Positions 38,683 through 47,524 of a stretch of 64,000 nt of DNA are shown one piece after another; position 1 is the stretch's first letter; every line of letters starts with the position of its first letter. The stretch is from NCBI RefSeq assembly GCF_900141815.1, contig NZ_FQYR01000009.1, positions 882 to 64,881 on the forward strand, written 5' to 3'. Source of the stretch: Rubritalea squalenifaciens DSM 18772. Its GTDB lineage: Bacteria; Verrucomicrobiota; Verrucomicrobiia; Verrucomicrobiales; Akkermansiaceae. Under the pieces are notes generated by a model. It had not been told where the DNA came from. It ran no database searches and saw only the letters and a program-made list of their open reading frames with translations. The translations under genes and the position numbers were made by a program.

Positions 38683-39759
38683 ATGCGTATGAAGAAGTTC
38701 GATGTGATGAATATGTGGCGATGCCTGTTGGCCGCCGGAGCATTGCTCGGCCCAGTGGGGTGCGAGGGTGAGGGGCAGAACACGACTGCTGAAGCGCAGG
38801 CGAAGAGGGAGCATTTTATTTTGGAGATCAAGCGCTTGCAGGCTGGTGTGAAGGGGAGGCCGGGAGTGAAGCGGGAGTTTGCAGCAGTGGAGCCTGAGGA
38901 GCTGAGGAACTATGTGCGTTTTAATCGTTTTCTTTTCTTAATGCCGAAGACGATTAGTTTGGGAGAGACAGAGTATAAGATGGAGACCCTGAAAGTGGAG
39001 GGGAGTGAAATGTGGTTCAAGGCTGGTATCCGCACGGAGCTGGATGAGGAGGGTGTTCAGGTGCAGCAGACGATGAAGGCTCTGGAAGAGGTGTTTAGCA
39101 CGCGTGAGTTGGGTGAGATGAACTTGGAGGAACTGGAGAAGAGCTATGAGCAAACCGTGATGAAGAGGTTTCTACTGCTTGGAGATGAGAGTTCTTATGA
39201 GATTTATGCGTGCTCTAACGGAAATGTGGCCTGTGTGTTGAAAGGGTTGTTTGATGACGTCGATAATGCGAATGTGTATATCGATGGAGCGTGGGTTCCG
39301 GGGCATATTCCGAAGGCTAGCCAGGCAGAGAGAGAGGTGTTTTTCAAAATGTTACTGGAGAGTTCGAGTTGCCTGAAAGAGGCGACATGGAGCGAGGATG
39401 AATATTGGGAAGTCTTCATCGAGAAGAAGAAAGCGGATCCAAATTATAAGCCAAAGTCTAATGAGGAGCATTTGAAGGATCTACTCAGTGGCCGTGAATA
39501 CTGGAAGGGTTTGCTAGGTGATGATGTGTCCGAGTATTCGGAGATGGATCGTGAGCGGATGAAGAATTTTGATGACGCGATCCAGATGATAAGGAGGGTA
39601 TTGGAGAAAGAGCGTAAGGATGATGTGGGGCCTTCCATCGTGCCCGGTGGTTTGCGGAGCGGTGACTACACTATTAGCGATGAGGATGTAGATGAGTTTT
39701 TGAGAGAGAGTAGTCAGCAAGCTCCTGAGACGGTGAAGCCGTTGCCAGATGGGAAGTAA
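38683..39759 (+). CDS. Large lipoprotein of unknown function
   Basis: The 358-residue product has a lipobox LGPVGC after a hydrophobic stretch (WRCLLAAGALLGPVG). The mature part is highly charged and helical, with 'EFAAVEPEELRNYVRFNRFLF', 'MNLEELEKSYEQTVMKRFL' and 'EVFFKMLLESSSCLKEATWSEDEYWEVFIE'. Codon use looks A/T-richer than the flanking genes and could mark a transferred gene. No family recognised. ATG at 38683 or 38689. Confidence 0.7.
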   Translation: MRMKKFDVMNMWRCLLAAGALLGPVGCEGEGQNTTAEAQAKREHFILEIKRLQAGVKGRPGVKREFAAVEPEELRNYVRFNRFLFLMPKTISLGETEYKMETLKVEGSEMWFKAGIRTELDEEGVQVQQTMKALEEVFSTRELGEMNLEELEKSYEQTVMKRFLLLGDESSYEIYACSNGNVACVLKGLFDDVDNANVYIDGAWVPGHIPKASQAEREVFFKMLLESSSCLKEATWSEDEYWEVFIEKKKADPNYKPKSNEEHLKDLLSGREYWKGLLGDDVSEYSEMDRERMKNFDDAIQMIRRVLEKERKDDVGPSIVPGGLRSGDYTISDEDVDEFLRESSQQAPETVKPLPDGK

Positions 39760-39837
39760 GTGGTGAGTGCGTTGAGATTGAGGTGTTTGATACATCTAAT
39801 AAACCGTAGGGTGGTAGCGTTCTAAAATGAGACACCG

Positions 39838-40206
39838 ATGCAACTCGTCCTAAAAAATAGCCTGAGGTACTTCTTACTCATAACCGGAGCCTTGTTTCTG
39901 ATGACGGTTTTGAATGTGGTCTTATGGGATTGGGCTGTGGATGGGCGCTTATACCATACAACCGGTCTTTTCCGGGCAGAACTGGAGTTTTTAAATCCGG
40001 GATACTGGGTGACCGCAGACTACGAGCTGGTGGCGGAACTGGGTCTGGAGCGTTCCTTCAAGGACCCGGGCAAGGATCAGGTGCTACAGGGGTGGAGTGA
40101 TACGAAGCTGCTTGTGCTCTGGTGGGGAATGGTGCTGGCTTCCATATTCGGTGCGCTGGGTCTGGCATGGTGGCTGGGGCCACGCGGGAGAAAAAGGTCA
40201 GCTTAA
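39838..40206 (+). CDS. Two-span membrane protein, paralogue of 16200-16511
   Basis: The 122-residue product has a first helix (YFLLITGALFLMTVLNVVLW), an external loop containing 'LEFLNPGYWVTADYELVAELGLERSFKD' and a second helix (LLVLWWGMVLASIFGALGLAW), ending basic. The same design is found at 16200-16511 ('FFSPGQWV' and 'LWLLWGGMV'). Function unknown. Confidence 0.7.
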   Translation: MQLVLKNSLRYFLLITGALFLMTVLNVVLWDWAVDGRLYHTTGLFRAELEFLNPGYWVTADYELVAELGLERSFKDPGKDQVLQGWSDTKLLVLWWGMVLASIFGALGLAWWLGPRGRKRSA

Positions 40207-40276
40207 ACACTAGGGTGGAAGTGCCGTTTGACGATAGATATTGATCCTCTGTGGCTGGGAGTTGTAGTCTCCGGCA

Positions 40277-40690
40277 ATGAATGAGGTTTTCTGGTACTCG
40301 ATCTATAGCTACGTTGCCCTGCTGCTAACGCAGGGGGCTTTGTGTCTGGTGAGGAAGAAAAGCGATTTCTGGGCCCGGGCTTATGTGAAGACGGCGCAGC
40401 TAACGCATGCGGTTTTCTGGGTGTTGGTGGCCGCGTACATGGCCTGGACCTTGCGGGGTGCCTACACAGACCTCATGACCGCGATTGAAAAAGGTAACGT
40501 GGTTCTGGCCAAGGCAGAGCTGAAGGAATTTCTCATGGTCACAGGATTTGCCTTCGTGCTGGCCTTCGGGATGTCGATGGTGCTGCAGTCCCATCTGCGC
40601 GACCTGTTCAACCGCAAGCGCCGCACAAGTGGAGCCCCAAGGGGACAGGAACTCCTGGAGGAAGACACGCTCTACGATACTCCTTGTTAG
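40277..40690 (+). CDS. Membrane protein
   Basis: A 137-residue protein with four hydrophobic helices (SIYSYVALLLTQGALCLV, LTHAVFWVLVAAYMAW, FLMVTGFAFVLAFGMSM) and a basic C terminus with 'RKRRTSGAPRG'. It is 70 bases after the paralogue above. No family recognised. Confidence 0.65.
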   Translation: MNEVFWYSIYSYVALLLTQGALCLVRKKSDFWARAYVKTAQLTHAVFWVLVAAYMAWTLRGAYTDLMTAIEKGNVVLAKAELKEFLMVTGFAFVLAFGMSMVLQSHLRDLFNRKRRTSGAPRGQELLEEDTLYDTPC

Positions 40691-40694
40691 GTAT

Positions 40695-41057
40695 TCATCG
40701 TTGAAATGGATCCAGGGCTTTGTTGAAGCGGGAGGATTCGTAGAAGCGGGTGGTGATGAGCTGGAGGGCTTCTTTCTGGTGGGGGAGGAGATTGGTATTG
40801 GCGGCTTGCTGGAGGATGCTCTCTGCCTGATCTAACTGATCTTGGGTAGGGTGGACGTTTTGTTCATCGATGGCGCACATGGCTTCCATGCATGCCTCGT
40901 AGCCGTGGCTGACGGAGATCTCCACGAGCTGCGGGAAATAGGCTGAGCAGTCGAACTTGCCGAGCGCGTAGACGAGGGTGCCGTTGAAGTTGATGTTTTC
41001 GGGCTTGGTCGCGGCGGCAAGCAGCTGGGGGACGAGCTCGCTGAGCTTGCCATCCAT
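40695..41057 (-). CDS. HEAT-repeat-like protein with unclear start
   Basis: At least 120 residues, helical, with HEAT-like pairs ('LVPQLLAAATKPENINFNGTLVYALGKFD', 'YFPQLVEISVSHGYEACMEAMCAI'). Coding character continues upstream of the first ATG at 41057 without a break, reading 'LSTEQLRQDLISDDPLVRNRAALKI', a perfect further HEAT helix pair, up to a TAA at 41148-41150. No ATG, GTG or TTG occurs in that stretch, so the gene is either 5'-truncated or starts at an unusual codon. Confidence 0.6.
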   Translation of the reverse strand: MDGKLSELVPQLLAAATKPENINFNGTLVYALGKFDCSAYFPQLVEISVSHGYEACMEAMCAIDEQNVHPTQDQLDQAESILQQAANTNLLPHQKEALQLITTRFYESSRFNKALDPFQR

Positions 41058-41203
41058 GATCTTGAGAGCGGCACGGTTGCGGACGAGAGGATCGTCCGAG
41101 ATGAGGTCTTGGCGGAGTTGTTCTGTAGAGAGTTCGATGATTGAGACTTAGAGGTATGGATCAATCTTGTCTAGAAAGAGTTTTTGTTAGGTGGCGGGAT
41201 AGT

Positions 41204-41233
41204 AAAAACGCCTTCCGTTTCGGGAAGGCGTTT
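41204..41233 (-). terminator. Terminator of the glycosidase gene
   Basis: AACGCCTTCC (41207-41216) pairs with GGAAGGCGTT (41223-41232); five A upstream give the minus-strand T tract. Confidence 0.9.
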
Positions 41234-41259
41234 GAGAGAGAGTAGGGTCTGGCTTTCTA

Positions 41260-43770
41260 TTACTTTGCCGGGATGAGCTCCAGGACGAGGACTTCGAAGG
41301 GCTGGAGGGTGAAGGCTTGTTCGCCGCTGATCCAGTCTTCAGGGAAGTTTTGGTCTGGATAAGCGTTCTTGGCCTTGAAGGTGGTCGCGAATCCTTGCGG
41401 GATTTCGAGTTCTTTGGTTAGGTCGAATACCTTGGTGACTTCTTTGTCCGAGGAATTGCGCAGGGTGATGATGCTTTTCTCCGGTGACCAGGATGCCCAG
41501 CCGTAGATGGTTAGGTCGAGCGGGTTGCCGCCTACCCAGTGGGTGTCCGCGAGGATGCTTTCGTTCTTCTTGGCCCACTTGGCGGCCTCCGCCACCTGGT
41601 CCCAGGCTCTTTCGGTCATCATATCCGGGGTCAGGTAGAGCTCGAGCAAGTTGGCGCCGGTGCCGAAGTAGGAACGTGCGGCGTTCTTGAACTCGCTGCC
41701 CGCCTTGGACACTTTGGCTGCCTGGAAGTGGCGGCCGTGTACTAGCCCGTGGTGCATGACGGAGTTCAGCGGATAGAGTGGGGCGGGCTTAACGAATTTC
41801 TCGTAGCAGCCCCAGTCGCGGAAAGTGAGCCATTGCTCGCGCTCATCGCCGACACCCATCCAGGCGACGTCACCTGTACCAGTGCGCCAGGTGCAGTCGA
41901 TGTGATTGAGCCAGAACGGGGATGGCCAGGTGCCTACAGTGACATTGATAAAGAGTTTCGGGTCGTGCTCTTTCAGCTCACTGCCGCAGCGGATGAGTGA
42001 CATGAAGTGCGGGCTGACACCGGAGCCGGCTTTGTCCCACTTGTAGTAGTTTACGCCGTGGTCCTTCATAGAGCCGAGGCATTTCTCGTAGAACCACTGG
42101 TAGTAGCCAGGCTGGGAAAGGTCCATGGTGTCCTGGATGAGGCCCATTTTCTTGGCGTGCGCGGTGCGCTCATTGGCACCGGAGTAGCCGCCGAGTGGGG
42201 AGATCCAGACGCCGAGCTTGCTGTCGGCCTTGCGCGCCGCGGCGGAGACTTCGTCGAAGCCGTTCGGAAATTTCTTACGGTTGTATTCCCAGAGTCCGGC
42301 ATAGAAGTCATCCCAGCCGTCATCCATGACGAAGGAGTCCACGGTCACGCCGCGTTCTTTGGTGAGTTCGCGGTGGTAGTCTTCGATGACTTTGGTGAAG
42401 GTCTCACGGGTAGGGTTCAGGCCCAGGTCGTACCAGCAGTTGTAGTGCAGCAGCTGGTGGTAGGGGGTGGAGCGCTCACGCTCCATGTAGTAGAGGAAGG
42501 CGCGGCGCAGCTGGTCCTCCGGGTAGGTGCCGGTGACGGCGGTGAAGGTGTAGCGGGAATCCTTGTCCATCGGCAGGGTGCAGGGGAAGCCGCTACGGAA
42601 GGTGTCATCGCTAAAGTAGTTTGCGGTGAAAGGCATTTCCACGCCGAAGAAAAGGGAGTTGGAGGCCACCGGGCTACCCGGCACGGATCCTACCTGACTG
42701 GCACCGCTAGCGGTGCCGCTGGTGAACTGGAGGCCGTGGATGGTGAGGGGCTTGGTGGTAGCCAGGGTGTGGCTCTGGCGGATGTAGTTGGAGCCATCAC
42801 GCAGTTCGGCCATCCAGCGGACATGCAGGCCTGAGGCTTCGTGCTTGAGGGTGGCGGTCAGGGTCTGGCCGTCCTTGCTGGTGCTGGCCTTTACCGGGCC
42901 GGTGAGGGTGAACTCTGAGGAGCTGAGATTGCAGTCCAGTGCGGGGCGCGGAGTCTTGTTGATGAGTTGCTCACCTTTGGTGCTGCGGATCGTGAACTGG
43001 CCTTTGCTGCGGATATTGACGATGGCGGTGGTGTTGTCCTTGAAAACGAGAGTGATACCTGGGCCCCAGCTGAGACCTTTGTCCGTACCTTTTTTGATCT
43101 GGCAGGAAATGATCGACCAGTCCTTGGTGGACGCGGGGTATTCCGCGAAGGCAAAACTGTTGGCTGCGGCGGTGATGGTGAGCTGCTCGTTGGCGATTTC
43201 CAGTTCGGTTCCCGGGCGCTTGGATTTGAGGATTTCCTCCGGTTTGGAGGTGATGTCGCTGATGTTTCCGTCCTTGGAAAGGATGCGGACTTGCTGGATC
43301 TCACAGATGCCAGTCTCTCCGGCGTCCACATAGTCCTGGTTCTGTCCTTGGCTACTGGTCTTGCCGATGCGGATGGTGGCCAGCTGGGCAGGGTATTCCG
43401 CGAGAGAGATGGAAGTCAGTGTTTCCCAGTTTTTGCCGTCGTTGGAAATGGAGGGGAGGAGATGGGTACCTGACTTGCGGATAGCCAGGTAGATGCGCTC
43501 CGGGTCCTGCTGTTGCGGCTGGGTGGCGATGGCGAAGAGTTCTCCCTGGGGAGAGAAAGTTTCCCCGCTTTGCTTGTTGGTGAAAGTGGCGCCTGTCAGT
43601 GTGCCGTCCTTGGTTGTCCAGGTGGCGCTGAGAACATCGTTCTGCAGGGTATGCTTGTCCCCACTATTTTGGGTAGTGGCCTTGCCGGGGCGCGTCTTGC
43701 CCGGGTACGTGGCGGCAAACGCCGGCAGTGCCAGGGCGCTGGTGAGTATGAGTGCTGTGATTGTGTTCAT
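41260..43770 (-). CDS. Clan-D (GH36-like) glycoside hydrolase
   Basis: The 836-residue exported enzyme (leader ITALILTSALALPAFA) has an N-terminal beta-rich half and a TIM-barrel half. In the barrel, 'VDSFVMDDGWDDFYAGLW' (about 478-495) and 'GVNYYKWDKAGSG' (nucleophile candidate Asp579) are the marks of clan D alpha-galactosidase-type enzymes; 'KLGVWISPLGGYSG' and 'LLHYNCWYDLGLNPTRETF' agree. It belongs to the branch that some databases call 'enterotoxin', with unclear substrate. A 'SWINL'-like DabA motif is not related. The ATG at 43770 starts the signal peptide; the frame is open 49 codons further upstream through a terminator-like hairpin (43801-43835), which argues for a leader RNA rather than coding sequence. 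Confidence 0.85.
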   Translation of the reverse strand: MNTITALILTSALALPAFAATYPGKTRPGKATTQNSGDKHTLQNDVLSATWTTKDGTLTGATFTNKQSGETFSPQGELFAIATQPQQQDPERIYLAIRKSGTHLLPSISNDGKNWETLTSISLAEYPAQLATIRIGKTSSQGQNQDYVDAGETGICEIQQVRILSKDGNISDITSKPEEILKSKRPGTELEIANEQLTITAAANSFAFAEYPASTKDWSIISCQIKKGTDKGLSWGPGITLVFKDNTTAIVNIRSKGQFTIRSTKGEQLINKTPRPALDCNLSSSEFTLTGPVKASTSKDGQTLTATLKHEASGLHVRWMAELRDGSNYIRQSHTLATTKPLTIHGLQFTSGTASGASQVGSVPGSPVASNSLFFGVEMPFTANYFSDDTFRSGFPCTLPMDKDSRYTFTAVTGTYPEDQLRRAFLYYMERERSTPYHQLLHYNCWYDLGLNPTRETFTKVIEDYHRELTKERGVTVDSFVMDDGWDDFYAGLWEYNRKKFPNGFDEVSAAARKADSKLGVWISPLGGYSGANERTAHAKKMGLIQDTMDLSQPGYYQWFYEKCLGSMKDHGVNYYKWDKAGSGVSPHFMSLIRCGSELKEHDPKLFINVTVGTWPSPFWLNHIDCTWRTGTGDVAWMGVGDEREQWLTFRDWGCYEKFVKPAPLYPLNSVMHHGLVHGRHFQAAKVSKAGSEFKNAARSYFGTGANLLELYLTPDMMTERAWDQVAEAAKWAKKNESILADTHWVGGNPLDLTIYGWASWSPEKSIITLRNSSDKEVTKVFDLTKELEIPQGFATTFKAKNAYPDQNFPEDWISGEQAFTLQPFEVLVLELIPAK

Positions 43771-43800
43771 GGTCTTAGGTGCTCTTGCTGATGCGTGCGC

Positions 43801-43835
43801 AAAAATCCCACCTTGGAATGTTAGGTGGGATTTCG
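43801..43835 (-). promoter_or_regulatory. Terminator-like hairpin in the leader of the glycosidase gene
   Basis: On the minus strand AAATCCCACCT pairs with AGGTGGGATTT and is followed by T residues, 30 bases before the ATG. A second strong stem (CAGCTTC/GAAGCTG near 43876-43893) lies upstream. Together they look like an attenuator. The upstream PEP-CTERM gene has its own terminator at 44040-44067. Confidence 0.6.
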
Positions 43836-44039
43836 GCTTGTGCTGTGTGTGATGCTTCAGTGCTGATACGAAGCAGCTTCCGGAGAAGCTGGCTGCGCGG
43901 TTGGTTTTCAGGTCCATTTGCGTGAGGTGGACTTGATCACGGCTGCATTGAGAGAGCGAGAGACATCAAAAATACCGGGCATCGCCCAAAACTGACAAAA
44001 AGTGTGTGGTTTTCCGGAGGTGAAGGGGCTGGGTATTAC

Positions 44040-44067
44040 GAAAACGCCTTCCTGTGTGGAAGGCGTA
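44040..44067 (-). terminator. Terminator of the 44097-44837 gene
   Basis: ACGCCTTCC (44044-44052) pairs with GGAAGGCGT (44058-44066), with the T tract on the minus strand. Confidence 0.9.
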
Positions 44068-44096
44068 TGGGGAGGCAGGGGCTTATCAGATAAGGT

Positions 44097-44837
44097 TTAT
44101 CTTTTCCGTCTGAGAATCAGTGACAGGCCTGCTAGGCCTAGTAAGGAGGTGCTGGAGGGCTCAGGAATGGTGTCTATGGTAAAGCCGCCGGTGATATAGG
44201 CGTAACGCATGGCCCCGGTATTGCCCTCAACAGTGAAGGAATCCTCAGTACCCGTGAAGGTGTAGATATTCGCCGCGCCCTCGTCCGGGTCGTTCGGGAG
44301 AGGTGCTGCTTCAAAGTTGGTCACGTCATTCGAGTTGGTGTTCGCAATGTTGAATGTTTCACCCGCTCCTACATTGAGGGCGGCGAAGCCAGTGAACCCA
44401 TCGAAGTTGATCTCTGCGGTTTCAAAGGCACCCGCTCCCAGGTTGACGCTGGCGGCGGTGATGGAAAAGGAAAGAGCTTCGTCCGGGTCGACGAGTGAGG
44501 CGGTGCCCGTGCCATCCTCCACTCCCCAGGCTCCAAAGGCTGCTCCAATGCCTGTGACCGCGCCAGAAGTCGAAGTGGCGACAATGCCCATGGTGATCAC
44601 CACTTCATCATCACCGCTACCCACGGAGTCGAGAGTCAGGCCAGTGATCGTGTAGGTAATCGTCTGGCTGGCGGGGCCAGGGTTACCGGCGTTGAACGTG
44701 GTAATGCCCACGGTGCCGAGATTGGCTTCTGATCGGGGGGCTTCGGTCCGGCTGAGCTGGACATCAAGCAGCGTCGTAGCCGCTTGGGCGCTGCCGAGGG
44801 TGCATGCTAAGAGCGGGAGTAGATGAGGATATTTCAT
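44097..44837 (-). CDS. PEP-CTERM sorting domain protein
   Basis: A 246-residue exported protein (leader HLLPLLACTLGSAQA) with a Thr/Ser/Gly-rich beta-sandwich-like body ('ITYTITGLTLDSVGSGDDEVV', 'FTGTEDSFTVEGNTGAMRYAY' are strand-rich). The tail is IPEPSSTSLLGLAGLSL then ILRRKR. It is the most downstream of five consecutive minus-strand PEP-CTERM genes. Confidence 0.85.
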   Translation of the reverse strand: MKYPHLLPLLACTLGSAQAATTLLDVQLSRTEAPRSEANLGTVGITTFNAGNPGPASQTITYTITGLTLDSVGSGDDEVVITMGIVATSTSGAVTGIGAAFGAWGVEDGTGTASLVDPDEALSFSITAASVNLGAGAFETAEINFDGFTGFAALNVGAGETFNIANTNSNDVTNFEAAPLPNDPDEGAANIYTFTGTEDSFTVEGNTGAMRYAYITGGFTIDTIPEPSSTSLLGLAGLSLILRRKR

Positions 44838-45003
44838 GGGGTCAAAAAATCAAAATGCACCCTGAAGTATAAAGAGTTGTGAGATGTAGGCAAGATGAAA
44901 TGAGTAGCTGATGCTGAGCAGCTGGGAAGCTCATTCAGGGAATAGACCGCCACGTCTGGAGACCTAGTCGGACACAGGAAGTGCAGGCTTAGGTCAGACG
45001 AGA

Positions 45004-45645
45004 TTACTTCCTGCGGCGCAGGATCAGCGACAAGCCTGCGAGCCCTAGTAGTGCGGTGCTGGAGGGCTCAGGGATGGGGACGACATCGAGGTCGAGGCCG
45101 CTGATATAGGCCAGGTTGGCATTGCCCTGTTCCAGGACTCTGAGCTCGTAGGTTTCCCCTGCTGTGATGTTGATGGGAGAACCAGTGGAGACACTAGTTC
45201 CGCGGAAGGCATTGTCAGCGATGAGGTCCAAGGTTTCTCCCTGCACACCGAAGAGCACATCCTGAGGCAGGTTGAACCCTGAGTTGTAATCGAAGTAGGC
45301 GGTTAAATCCAGCGTGCCGTCAGGAAGTCCCGTGATCAGGATGCTGATGTAGTTGCCTCCAACGCCGTTGAAGGTGGTGGCGGCGTAATCGTAGTTGAGG
45401 TCCTGAGGAGCTGCGGCACCGGCAAGCGATTTGTTGCTGGCCACGATGTCCGTGTCTCTGGACTGCAGGGTAAAGGTGTAGCCGCTGATGGTATCCATGG
45501 CACCTTCACTGGCGACGAACTGGCTGTAGCCAGATTCCACGTTGGTGGCACCAGTGCCGAAATCAAGTTTCACGATGACCGCCTGCGCGCTGGAGGTGGC
45601 GAATGCTCCCAGAGTCAGGCTGAGTAGTAGGCATTTACGATACAT
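45004..45645 (-). CDS. PEP-CTERM sorting domain protein
   Basis: A 213-residue exported protein (leader LLLSLTLGAFATSSAQA) opening 'VIVKLDFGTGATNVESGY'. The tail is IPEPSSTALLGLAGLSL then ILRRRK. The body has 'NYISILITGLPDGTLDLTAYF' and 'GETYELRVLEQGNANLAYISGLDL', a pattern of carbohydrate-binding-like beta sandwiches. A clear terminator was not seen after it. Confidence 0.85.
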   Translation of the reverse strand: MYRKCLLLSLTLGAFATSSAQAVIVKLDFGTGATNVESGYSQFVASEGAMDTISGYTFTLQSRDTDIVASNKSLAGAAAPQDLNYDYAATTFNGVGGNYISILITGLPDGTLDLTAYFDYNSGFNLPQDVLFGVQGETLDLIADNAFRGTSVSTGSPINITAGETYELRVLEQGNANLAYISGLDLDVVPIPEPSSTALLGLAGLSLILRRRK

Positions 45646-45698
45646 GGGTAGATGGGGGGTAACATGTAAAGATAACCCACTCAGTGAGTAGGGTAAAT

Positions 45699-45731
45699 GA
45701 AAAACCGCCTTCCGAAGCCGGAAGGCGGTTG
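45699..45731 (-). terminator. Terminator of the 45766-46389 gene
   Basis: AACCGCCTTCC (45703-45713) pairs with GGAAGGCGGTT (45720-45730); A run at its left. Confidence 0.9.
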
Positions 45732-45765
45732 CTTGAAAATGTCTTTCTGAAAAGAGCTAAAATGA

Positions 45766-46389
45766 TCAGGCGCGTTTGCGGCGCAGGATGAAGCCTAATC
45801 CAGCCAGGCCAATGAGAGCGGTGCTGGACGGCTCAGGGACTGCAGCCACACGAATATTATCTAAACCCATATCTGTAGAGGAGCCGTTGGTAGAAGCATC
45901 TAGGAAGGTAAGTGTCGTGGAGGAATTCGAAGCGGTGAAGGTGAAAATCTGGTCCACGGTGTCCTCGTAGGTGGGGCTCATTGCTGTCGAAGAGGTGTAA
46001 GTTGAGCCAGTGGTGTCTGTGTAGGTTTGGATGGTGCCGGCTAGGTTGTCTACAGAGACTTGGAGTACGGCGTCCTGTCCAGCTGTTGGTCCATACTTGC
46101 CAAAGTCAAAGGTCACTTCGTAAGTCATTCCAATGATGGTATCGAAGGTCTGGGCAATCGAGCCGCCAGTGCTGCCAGCCTGGCCGAATTGTACATATCT
46201 GGTGCCGCTACTCGGACCGGCGTTGTAGGCGTTGATGGAGCTCTTTACGGCGACTTGATTACTTGTGCCGGTTCGTACCCAGCCAGAGGCGTCAGGATTT
46301 GTGCCGAGCTCAAAGTCTCCATTAGTGAAAAGGGCGGCTTGAGCAGGCAGAGCTGCCAACATACATGTGAGAGATAAGAGGTGTTTCAT
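45766..46389 (-). CDS. PEP-CTERM sorting domain protein
   Basis: A 207-residue exported protein (leader LLSLTCMLAALPAQA) opening with 'FTNGDFELGTNPDASGW', a motif of a secreted galactose-binding-like fold (DUF642-like), also seen in the FecR-like protein at 48315-49718. The body ends with 'TLTFLDASTNGSSTDMGLDNIRV'. The tail is VPEPSSTALIGLAGLGF then ILRRKRA. The ATG at 46389 is used because the leader begins there. Confidence 0.85.
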   Translation of the reverse strand: MKHLLSLTCMLAALPAQAALFTNGDFELGTNPDASGWVRTGTSNQVAVKSSINAYNAGPSSGTRYVQFGQAGSTGGSIAQTFDTIIGMTYEVTFDFGKYGPTAGQDAVLQVSVDNLAGTIQTYTDTTGSTYTSSTAMSPTYEDTVDQIFTFTASNSSTTLTFLDASTNGSSTDMGLDNIRVAAVPEPSSTALIGLAGLGFILRRKRA

Positions 46390-46492
46390 GAGTGTTCTAT
46401 TATGAGACACTTTTTTATAAGACGTGAGCTGGAGTATTTCGAGTATCTGTGTGATAGACTTTCTGCCCCAGATAGGGGTGTAGTCTAGGTGC

Positions 46493-46525
46493 TAAAAAAG
46501 CCACTCCTCTGTAGAGAAGTGGCTG
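46493..46525 (-). terminator. Terminator of the 46552-47358 gene
   Basis: AGCCACT (46499-46505) pairs with AGTGGCT (46518-46524) with an A run at the left. The stem is shorter than for its neighbours. Confidence 0.7.
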
Positions 46526-46551
46526 ATGAAAATAGGCTTGAAAAATGTGCC

Positions 46552-47358
46552 CTACCTGCGGCGGCGCAGGATAAAGCCAAGTCCAGCCAGGCCAATGAGA
46601 GCGGTGCTGGACGGCTCAGGCACAGCGGCGAACACGGTATTCTCCACGTCTGAAAGCTGATCACTGCCGGAGAAGGACCAGACTTTCATGTCGTCGATGT
46701 CGCCCTTGAATTCTGAGGTTCCCCCTGGCTGGATGGCGAGGTGCGCCTGTGTGGTGTCGGACCAAGTGATGTTGCCACCATTGGTGCCGTCTTGTGCCAC
46801 TCCGTTGATGTAAAAGCGGGAGGTACCATTGCTGCGGATCACGGTGAGCCGTGTCCATTCATCGGCATTGGCAGTCTGGCCTGTCCCTGTCGTGGCACCG
46901 ATCCAGCCGACGGCGTGGTTGGTGGCCATCCATTCACCGGATGCGTTGATGCCGAGCTTGAGGGAGCCGGAGTTGTTCCCGTTGGAAAGGAAAACGAATT
47001 TGTTCTGGTTAAGATCTGCGGACTGGACACGCACCCAGATGTCGAAGGCGAAGTTCTGGATGTCAGATGGAGCCATGCCCGGAGCATTGTAGGCGCCATT
47101 GTTGCCTGTCTGGGTGGTGGTGAGATAGGCTGTGGAGCCGGATGCTGCTGTATCGCCGGAGACGGTCTGAAGGCCACCGGATACAGCGTTGCCGAAGTCT
47201 GCTGAGCCCACGGAGTCAGTGGGTACGCCGCCGGACATAGTGCCGACTTCGCCCATTTCGTAGTGGTGCTCCAGCACGATGGCGGCATTGCCCAATGCGG
47301 TGCAGGCGATCATGCCTGCTACCACCATGGAGGGTGTGGAAATAACTTTATTGGTCAT
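46552..47358 (-). CDS. PEP-CTERM protein with LamG-like domain
   Basis: A 268-residue exported protein (leader VVAGMIACTALGNAAIV). The body is a LamG/concanavalin-A-like jelly roll: 'FAFDIWVRVQSADLNQNKFVFLS', 'DEWTRLTVIRSNGTSRFYINGVAQDG', 'GDIDDMKVWSF', typical of domain families that bind sugars or matrix. The tail is VPEPSSTALIGLAGLGF then ILRRRR. Two related LamG proteins lie at 54555 and 55439. Confidence 0.88.
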   Translation of the reverse strand: MTNKVISTPSMVVAGMIACTALGNAAIVLEHHYEMGEVGTMSGGVPTDSVGSADFGNAVSGGLQTVSGDTAASGSTAYLTTTQTGNNGAYNAPGMAPSDIQNFAFDIWVRVQSADLNQNKFVFLSNGNNSGSLKLGINASGEWMATNHAVGWIGATTGTGQTANADEWTRLTVIRSNGTSRFYINGVAQDGTNGGNITWSDTTQAHLAIQPGGTSEFKGDIDDMKVWSFSGSDQLSDVENTVFAAVPEPSSTALIGLAGLGFILRRRR

Positions 47359-47464
47359 TTGAGTTTAAGTGTTTAGTGAGGTCAGATTGTGATGAGAGCT
47401 GACGAATACACACGTGAGGGGGCACGCAGACCTTAACAGGAATTTGAACTTTTTTGCAGGGGAC

Positions 47465-47497
47465 GAAAAAGCCGCCCCCTGCTTTCAAGGGGCGGCC
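47465..47497 (-). terminator. Terminator of the 47525-48190 gene
   Basis: GCCGCCCC (47471-47478) pairs with GGGGCGGC (47489-47496), with five A before it. Confidence 0.9.
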
Positions 47498-47524
47498 TGC
47501 AACACATGTTACCGAATGAAAAAA

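Noticed and set aside
41749-42834. Plus-strand frames of up to 275 codons across the glycosidase
   Set aside because: The minus-strand glycosidase has the family motifs; the plus-strand frames do not resemble any protein.
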